Under the pieces are notes generated by a model. That model saw only the letters and a list, made by a program, of their open reading frames with translations. It was not told the DNA's origin and ran no database searches. Made by a program: the position numbers and the translations under genes. Below are positions 38,327 through 47,600 of a stretch of 64,000 nucleotides of DNA, in pieces; position 1 is the first letter of the stretch; the number at the start of each line of letters is the position of its first letter. The DNA comes from Setophaga petechia (Eukaryota; Chordata; Aves; Passeriformes; Parulidae). The stretch spans positions 1,051,501 to 1,115,500 of the forward strand of contig JANCRA010000003.1 of assembly GCA_024362935.1 (NCBI GenBank), read 5' to 3'.

Positions 38327-38565
38327 GGCCGCAGGGAGGGAGAGAGGGAAGGAGGGCGGCGGTCCCTCAGCGCCCCTTCGCCGCCGGCGCCCCGCCGCTG
38401 CCGCCCATTGTGTCCCCCGCCCCGGCAGCAGCAGCGGCGGCCGCGGCGCCGCCTCCGCCCGCCGGAAATGGGGCTGCGCCGGGCGGTCACGGCGCGGCCG
38501 CGGCTCCTCCCCGGCCGCCATCGGCACCGGCGGCATCACCCGTCGGCACCGTCGGCATCACCGGC

Positions 38566-38633
38566 ATGGCCCTGCGGGCGGTGTGGCTCCTCAGGCACGA
38601 CCCCGAGACCGGCGGCGCCGTGCTCTTCTCCAG
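38566..38633 (+). CDS. AP5M1: AP5M1 exon 1 (residues 1-23)
   Basis: Encodes [20 protein letters not shown] and FS plus a split arginine at AG|GTAGCG. The ATG has G at -3 and +4. It lies in the CpG island. Confidence 0.93.
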
Positions 38634-41600
38634 GTAGCGACGGTACCGGGCACGGCGGGCTGGGCAGGTCCGGGGGTCGGGCTGGGTGCTCTGGGGAGTC
38701 CCGGTGATGTAGAAGGGATCCAGGTGCTCTGAGGGATCCGAGTGCCCTGGAGGGACCGGGTCTTCCTGGAGGGAGCGGATGCTCTTGGGTGTCCGGGTGC
38801 TATGGACGGAAGCGGGCGCCCGGCGGAGAGCGGATGGCCTCAGGGGGCGCGGATGTTCCTGAGGGGGATCGGGTGCTCTGGGGGTGTGGAAGCTGTGGAG
38901 GAAATCCTGGTGTTCTGGGGGTCGGGATGCCCTGGAGGAAATCCTGGTGCCCTGGGGGGTTCGGGTGCTCTGGATGTCCTGGAGGAAATCTTGATGTTCT
39001 GAGGGGATCGGGTGCTCTGGGAGTCTGGGTGTCCTGGAGGAAATCCTGATGCCCTGGGGTGTTCGGGGGGTCTGGGTGTCCTGGAGGAAATCCTGATGCC
39101 CTGGCGGGTTCGGGGGGTCTGGGTGTCCTGGAGAAACTCCTGGTGTTCTGGGGGGGTTCGGATGCTGTAGGGGTCTGGAAACCCTGGAGGAAATCCTGAT
39201 GCCCTGGGGGGATCGGGGGGTCTGGGTGTCCTGGAGAAAATTCTTGTGTTCTGAGGGGATCGGGTGCTGTGAAGGTCTGGATGTCCTGGGAGAAATCCTG
39301 ATGTTCTGGGGGGATCGGGTGCTCTGAGGATCTGGGTATCCTGGAGGAAATCCTGGTACCCTGGGGGGTTTGGGTGCTCTGGGGGTCTGGAAGCCCTGAA
39401 GGAAATCCTGGTGCCCTGGGGGGTTCGGGGGGTCTGGGTGTCCTGGGGGACGCTGCTGCCCTGTGGGGCAGATGCAAAAACACCAAAACCGTCTGATACT
39501 GAAGAAATCCCTCGTCTCGTCCCAGTGCTGCTGGGTGCTGTGTGTTTCTGACTCGGATTTTCCAGAATTCAGAATCAGGGTCAAGTAATGTGCTTTTAAC
39601 TAAACATGGCAGCTTTTTCACAGCTTCTGCATTTTGCACATGAGTTTTCTTGCTCTGTTCCTCTTTCTTTTTTGTCACTGTGAACATTTTGCCCGGCTCT
39701 TCTCCTTCCTAACATGGTAAAGGACATGGCAGTGATTGTGAAATACTGTCAGATTAACAAAATGGGCAAAATAGAAAGCTTATTATTGCTTGTATTTTAC
39801 TTATATTCTCTTCATGTTGTTCTGTAGCTGTACATAAAATAGAGTACTTTCAGACAGAAATTCAGCTTTCCATTTGATATTAATTTTTTACATATAAATG
39901 CATTTTTAACAAATTATTGGAGGACTTTTAAGTCATTGAACACTTAAGAGTCCTCCAAAGGAACAGTTTTTATTCAGAATTCCTGCAGAAGGAAGACTTT
40001 GGGCTGGCAGGTTACTTTTGTTGGCCTGGCAAGATTTGTTACCCCTTTTTTTTCTTCTGTGACTTCAGAGAAATCCAGACAATGAGAAGAAAATAACTGG
40101 GGCTAGGGAAAGTTTGTGGGGGGAAAAAGGATAAAGACCTGGATAAAGTGACCTACAGTCCTAGTCTGAATTCAGTAAAACCAAAGAGAGAACCTCGGAG
40201 TTACAGAAAAAACAACTAAAAAAAGAGTAAGTAGACTATCTTCCATCTTCAGGTGCAGACAGATCTCCCCATTGGACACTCCTCTGATTGTTTCAGGATT
40301 AGTATTATGGTCCTTGTATTACCTACAGGACTAGAGATGAGGCCTCCCCTCTACAAACACAGATAAAGGGAAAGCCTTGTCCCCAAAACCTCGGAGAGTG
40401 TAATCACCACGGGGCAGGGGGGTGGTGACAGCCGTGTCTGAAGTGACTTGTCACACAGGGAGCGCCAGAGACAAGGAGTAGCACTCCTTTGAAAAGGGCA
40501 AACTATCCTCGATGCTTCAAGTGATTGCCAGACTTAGATCTTTCAAGTTCCCAGAGGAAATAATAGGGCCGTGGAAGCCCCAAGTTTATCCTCCTAACTG
40601 ACCTTAAATTCAACAAAGCACGCAGACAATATAAAGAATGCCCGGATCACATGGAAACTGTTGGTTTCAGGACTTAGGCACTCAGCTGGAGATACGTGAG
40701 CCCTGATCTTTGACCTCAGGGAAGACATCAGGGACATCAAAGCATTCCCCCTCCCCTCTTTTTTTTCTTTTTTTTTGAGCTGATCATAACTTAATTCAGG
40801 CAACAAGGATGGTCTCTCTCTTGAGTCACCGAGGCTCATTCATCCCTGGAAACTTTCATCTCTTTTTTTAAAGTTTGCATCACTTTCTAGAAGGGAATAC
40901 TGAAAAACTGGGATTTGGAGGGCTAACTAATGATCTAATGCCTCAGCTGGTAAAATCCAGTGGGAGGAGGAAGAGGCTGCTGTGGTGTGGGGACAGCTTC
41001 CAGCAAATGGAGCAGAGGGACTGTGACTTGACTGAGACAAAACCAGACTGAAATATCTCCTCTTCCCTTGTTTTGGAAATGTTGGCCAAAAATAAGAGCT
41101 GCTTACCAAAGTTATACATAGCCTCTTATCAACACCCTGGCTCTGCAAAGCCTCATAAATTTTAGAGCTGTAAATCCACTTCATTTCTTTGCTCTCCAGA
41201 ATAAAATGTGAGACCACAGGGAGGTGTTTTGCTGTCATCTGTATCCTGTTTACGAGTTTTGTAGCTCTGGCTTTGCTCTATGTTTGCTTTTCCCTTACCA
41301 AGAAAAACATAAAACAACCCCAAAAGCCCTTGATGCCTGACTAGGAATCAAAGAAAAAAAAGCACAGTCACTGAAATAAGCCTGAGGAAATGTAGCTGCC
41401 TGCTGCTACTCAGTTAAGAGATGTTGTAGGTGGGACTTGGAGGCCACAGGATAAGATCCATGGGAGTGCTCAGGAGCAGGAGGGAAGTGCTGCAGATGGA
41501 GGTCACAGATAGAGCAAAGTCTCACAGTGCTGGGGCTGCAGGTTCCATGGCAGTTTAGGAAGCAGACTGTCATGTGTCCTTAAAAAGATGTAAAAAAAGG

Positions 41601-44600
41601 ACACCAAATGAGAGCCTTTATATATCTGTGCAGGTTTTTTCTCCCATGCTGGCTCTGAGTGTAAACAAACATCTGAGAATATCATCTGCTACAAGATGAT
41701 CCATAAAGTGATTAAATTTTTTGTGTGTGACCTGTGAGGGGCACTCTGAGGGTCTGTAGATAACTGTTGAGGGATTCCACAAAACAGAATGTAGGAAAGC
41801 CAGCCTGTCAGCAAATTTCATATCAGAGACACTCAGGGGAGTCTGCAGTTCCAAACCAGGGTAAAACCAGTGCATTCATGGAAGTAATGTTTTTTCTTTT
41901 CTCAGCTATTTATTAAAAGACAACTCCTCAGTTCCTCTTGATGGATTTAGGTTACCTTGAAAAGAAATTCATCCCACTCCCCTTTAAAAAACAATACTGC
42001 TGCAGGACAAAAAAATCCCAGATATAGTTTTAAACAGTTAATATGATATTCCTCAAATATTATCTCTAGAAAATTTGAAATGAAATATATGTATTGGTAT
42101 AACATAGCAATTCTAAATTGTACAAAATCTCTGTCCATGATGCTATCATTACATCTTAAATACTTGATAAAATGAAATTATTAAAAAGTCATAAAAGCTT
42201 TAAGTCATATATATTGCATGTGCAGTGTGGAATTATTATTATTGTTATTATTGTTATAGCCACAAACCTGTAGCATTAGTATACTCTATCTAGGCAAAAA
42301 GCTGTTGTAGTTGCATTTTATTACACAGAACATCCATTTTCTTAAATATCTGAGAACTTGTCTTCAGTGTGATCTCACCTCTTAGAAATATTTTGAAGTT
42401 CTGCACTGATGGGAGTCATTTTTTAGTGTCATACAAAAATCCTGTACCTTTGTGTGACAGCCAGCACAGATGGATAGATTCATATTGTATTTTAAAAAAT
42501 AGGTATTTACTCATGAGAATGTATTTACTCAAAGTTTAGACTTGCTAGAAGGAACCCTAACTACTCATGGAATGGTTTTATTGACAGTGATTTGTGTTCT
42601 GATCCCACCACTGCTTCTATCAAGTTGCTGCAGGCTTCCATGTACACAAAGTTATTTTTGGGCCCAGCAGGTTTTGAGGAGTTGTTTGAACAATGAAGTG
42701 AAACCCAATATCAGTAATCCCAAGATTTTCATAATGCTTTTACAGCCAGAAGAGGGCTTGGGAGGTTCTGCCCCAGAAGCTCTGGTTTGGGGTGATATTT
42801 TGGGTGGCACAAAGGCACGTTATGGGTTTTGCCCCTCTCTTGGGCTCCACAGGGGGCTCCCCTGATGGGGGAAACCCTCCTGTGACAGTTCTGTGCCAGG
42901 GTAGAGAGATGCACAGGACATTTTCAGTCTTCATCTTGTTGTTCATTGTTATCTTATCAACATTTCTGGCACTCCATCTACACCAGACTTAGCGTGCAGG
43001 AAAACATGGCAAAATGGCTACAGATGTACTATGGCTACATCTGTACAGATGTACAGGTTGCTCCAAACCCTATCTAACCAGTTTCAAGGTCTTTTCAAGT
43101 TGTTTCATCCAATTAACTCTTAAAACTTACTTTATTTCCACCAATAACTCATCCCTTGTCTGTCCACGTAACCTCTGCAGTGTGGCTTTCCTCACCCAGT
43201 CATCCTGTGCCACCAGCACTGCAGGAAATGGAGTAGATGAAGAGGAAAAAGCAGCCTGAGGCAATGCCCAAAATCCCCCATATTGCTTCCTATCTACTTC
43301 CATACTAAAAAACCCCAAAACCTAAATTTCTCACCCCATGACAAACTACACTATTCTCTACTATCTATTTCAAACTCTGGTAGACTCTAGTCTATCCTGA
43401 AGTCTTGGAATCCGTCGCCATGGGCAAAAATTAAAGGCAATGCTTCTCTGGGAGACAGGATCCCTCAGAGCAGACAGAAAAATATTCCCTGTGCCCTGGG
43501 TTCCAGCAGCACATGGCACTGAACAGCAATGCTTCTCTGGGAGTCTGTGGGAACCCAGGAAATTCCTCTGGCTGCCCTGGAGGGCTCAAGTCCCCTGCCC
43601 AGGGGACTCAGAGACCTTGGCACACAGCCCAAGGCCCCTGTGTCTTTGATCTTGACCCATGGAAAAAATTATCAAACTTATATGAAGATTTGCAATCCAC
43701 AAAAGTTTAAGTAGAATAATAGTTAGTTTGCCACGGGGTGAATAATAGATTTTTGAGGTTTTTAGAATGGGGGCTTGGGGTCCCAAGATGGAGGAATTTG
43801 GTGTGCTTTGTCCTTTTTCCTTCTTCTTCCTAGCCTCCATCTTCTGGGTGATGTTGGATTGGTTTAGAGTAGAAGCTCACTGTCTAACATAGGTGATAGG
43901 TGTTGGGAAGTTATGGTAAATATTGTATGTGACCGTGTTCACAGGGGTCTGAGGATGAGGGAAGAGAGAGGATCTGACTCCATGTTTCAGAAGGCTGATT
44001 TATTATTTTATTATATATATTATATTAAAACTACACTAAAAAGAATAGAGGAAAGGATTTCATCAGAAGGCTGGCTAAGAATAGAAAAAGAAAGAATGAA
44101 TAACAAAGGCTTATGTTTTGGATAGAGACTGTGATTGGCCAATAATTACAAACAACCACGAGACCAATCACAGATGCACCTGTTGCATTCCACAGCAGCA
44201 GATAATCAATGTTTACATTTTGTTCCTGAGGCCTCTCAGCTTCTCAGGAGTTAAAATCCTAAGGAAAGGATTTTTCATAAAAGATGACTGTGACAAATGT
44301 ACACGTAGTTTTTAGTATAAAAAGACAACACCACCTCTGAGGCGGGCAGTGTGCCTCAGCCCAACCTGCCAGACAGACCTTGGCGGGTCAGAGAAAGAAA
44401 GTTATAGATCAGAAATAATAAACAACCTTGAGAACCAGAACAGTAGAATCCTGACTCCTTCTTTGACTGCCAGGCTGGGAAAAGAGGCTTGTACATATCT
44501 CAGAGTCACTCTGCCCAGCAGAGATTCTGAGAGGAGTCAGGACCCCTCGGAGCAGACAGAGGAACATTCCCTGTGCCCCGGGTTCCAGCAGCCGCTCCAA

Positions 44601-47600
44601 TTCCCTCCCCGCAGGCGCTACCCCACGGTGGAGCTCCGCGCCGAGACCTTCAACGGCTCCACGCGCGTCCCCATCCCCTCGGACAGCGCCTTCCTCAAGG
44701 CCCTGCTCTTGGAGCTGAGGCTGGAGGACGAGCACCTCTTCGTGGAGCAGCGGGACACCTGCACCAGGATCAACCACTCCTGCGTGCATTCCGTGTCCAC
44801 TGCCGCGGGCGAGCTCTGGCCCGTGCTGGCCTTCCACAAGAGCGGCCTCATCTACGCCTGTGTGCCGCTGGTGGAGGGCAGCCTGGAGCCACGGCCGCCC
44901 CTGCTCACCGTCACAGGGCTCTCCCAGGGCCTGGCTCTCTTGCTGGGCATCATGGACTACGTCTCTCCCAGCCGCAAAAACGAGGCCGAGCTGAGCGCCA
45001 AGGTGGGGCAGCTCCGGACTCTGCTGATCCAGGCCTGTCCCCTGGGCACCCCCCTGAACACCAACATCCGCAGCCTCAACAGCTCCTTCGAGGACATCCA
45101 GGAGATGCCTGCGGATAAGGAGCAGCCAGCCTGGAGATCCAGCACCTACAAGGGCAAGCCCCAGGTCAATGTCTGCATCACTGAGAAGGTGAAGTGTATG
45201 CAGTATGACCAGAGGGATGTGGTGGACACGTGGCAAGTTTATGGTGCTGTGAACTGCAAGGTGAGAGCGTTTAATGTGCAAAATAAATACTGACTTGATG
45301 TTATATGATGTATTGAGTTGAAAATTTTCCCAATTTTTGTTGTCTGAGTCACATTCAGGAGTTACTGGTATCTTTGTAGGGGGATAGAGTGTAAGAAAAT
45401 AGTGTAGAAAGTAATCTTATCCGTAAGGAGTTGCAGCTGGGCCAATTATCAAAGATTAGGAACAGGCTACAGGTGTAACCAATGAGAAGAGTGCTATGAA
45501 AGAGTGGGGTGGCTGGTTGAGAAGGGAACTGGAGTCATTTGGCTACTTTGTGAAGAAGAAAGAGTCAGTGCTCTGAGACGCTGCCCACAAGAAACACCAA
45601 GAAGGTATGGAACTTTAGGGATAAGGAGGCAGCAGTATGGAACCCCTGCAATAAGATGACAACATTTGACTGCTTGGCCACACTGCCCTTACTTTAAATA
45701 AACCACTGAAATGCCTGAATTAAAGAAAATATATTCAGGCTGAGATGTCTAAATGTCTTCTACAAGTGTCTTTACATGAGCATTTTTAGTTATTTTTCCT
45801 ACCAAATGAAAGTTTATTCTTCTGTTCTGCCTTATTCTACTAAAACAACATTTTGATCCCACAAGTGCTGGTGTTTCATGACATAAGAACAGTTTATAAA
45901 GAACCTGGAGGAAGAAAGTAGTTGTATAATTATTCTGGATGGTTTGTATGTGACAGTGGTTTTCATTGTAGCATCCCAGAATGGTTTGAGTTGGAAGGGA
46001 CCTTAAAGATCATCTAATTCCAACCCCCCTGCTATGGGCAGGGACACCTTCCACTATCCCAGGTTGCTCCAAACCCTGTCCAACCAGGCCTTGAACACTT
46101 CCAGGAATGGGCTTCCCTGGGCACTGTTTAATATTAAAATATCTCACTGTTTAATATTACAGACTGGGGACTATTTACTTAATGCATCCATAATAATTAT
46201 GAAATATATTAAAATTTTTAACTATAATTTGTACTGTCATTCATTCTTTGTTCTGAATTTTGCTTAGGAAGCACACAATATTATCTTGGCACACTATATT
46301 TGGAACTGCCAGGGTTTTTCAAGGAGAAAGACCTGCTAATAAAGTGGGAATTTAATTATTTGTGTGCAGTGGGAATCTCATCCCCAAAGGAGGCTGACCT
46401 AAATGCTGCACTTCCAAGGGCTGGGACAATTCCCAGGTCATTTGCAGGGTGGGTGGATGGCCTTATGCAAGAAGGAAGCCCAGGTGTGATTGTGGCCTGC
46501 TGGGGATGAGACAAGGGACACTCTGCTGTGACAGAGCTGGCATGGGACCACAGAGGCCATGCAGAACATGCTGGAATCCATTAAGTGAATGTTGTGAAAA
46601 CAACATAATTAATTAAATTGTCAGCCAGTGTGTGAGACTGATGTCTTAGTACTGGTGGTTAGTACTAATGATGGAGGCCAACTGAAAATTGGTAGGGTTT
46701 TTATTTCTTTTTAATGCTAAAAATGTGTTTTATTTTTGAACATCTCACTGTGACTTGATTCAGGTATTTTAGAATAATGCCTTGACTTGCTTTTTCCCAG
46801 TGTGACATGGAGGGATCTGCCCCAAACGTCACCCTCAGCCTGACGCTGCCGACCAACGCGCCGCCGCTCCAGGACATCGTGGTCCATCACTGTGTCACCT
46901 CCGTGGACCCTGCCATGCTCCTGTCCACCAGTGCTGAGCCCCTGCATGATTCTGTGTACAATGGACCCTACAAATTCCCTTTCATTCCTCCTTCAGATTC
47001 CTTCGACCTGTGTTACTACACTTCCCAGGTAACAGCACGCTCCCAATTAACATTTCTGTGAGTGTTCAACCAGAAATGAAAACACCTGTGTGGGCATCAG
47101 CCCACTTGGGCATGCTGGAGTCAGTTTGAGTCCAATATAGATAACAAAACATTATATAAAATGGGTTTTATGTAATACACTGCTTGGAAGGCACTTAAGG
47201 ACTTGAGTTGTTTGAGTCATGTTCAGGAGTTATTGATATCTTTGCTTGGCAATGCTGCTCTTAGCTTAAATCAGCCACTTAAATGCTTGAATTAGGCAAA
47301 TGATATCCAGGCTGAGATGTCAGGTGCATGCCCCCCAAGTCTGTATTATCACCAACAGCCTGAAGAGTTTAGCACAGTCACTAATTAATGTTTGGGATCT
47401 TTTTTAAAGTACTTTATCAATGAACAATGTATAACTAATCTTGTGGTGATGGTGTTAATATATCTTGAGAATGAATATAGTTTTTTCCAGGTTCCTCTTC
47501 CACCAATTTTGGGATGTTACCAGCTTGTTGAAGAGGGATCACAGATAAAAATAACAGTTAATTTAAAACTCCATGAAAGCATAAAGAATTCTTTTGAGTA

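Larger units (their letters stand above)
37985..38690. promoter_or_regulatory. CpG-island bidirectional promoter of EXOC5 and AP5M1
   Basis: GC and CpG content jump sharply against AT-rich flanks. The EXOC5 ATG (38326, minus) and AP5M1 ATG (38566, plus) are about 240 bp apart, so both start sites lie within that gap. No TATA box is seen. An ETS-type CCGGAAAT at 38462-38469 and a YY1-type GCCGCCAT at 38514-38521 are in the gap, both common in divergent housekeeping promoters. The motif roles are inferred. Confidence 0.88.

Noticed and set aside
37942..38732. Several 180-270 codon open frames in the CpG island
   Set aside because: GC-rich sequence has few stop codons; they overlap each other on both strands, and only the first exons of EXOC5 and AP5M1 fit known proteins.
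38487..39687. Proline-rich minus-strand open frames of 365 and 295 codons
   Set aside because: They are produced by translating the G-rich minisatellite in two frames; the repeated PPGHPD-like peptide has no family and no splice or start context.
44349..44614. N-terminal extension of the AP5M1 exon 2 frame starting at 44349
   Set aside because: The frame runs upstream into LTR-derived intron; the acceptor at 44613-44614 and the split arginine shared with exon 1 define the true exon start.
44573..45118. 181-codon plus-strand open frame
   Set aside because: It is another frame of AP5M1 exon 2, with alanine/proline/arginine-rich composition and no family.
44409..45281. 290-codon minus-strand open frame
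   Set aside because: It is the antisense shadow of GC-rich AP5M1 exon 2.
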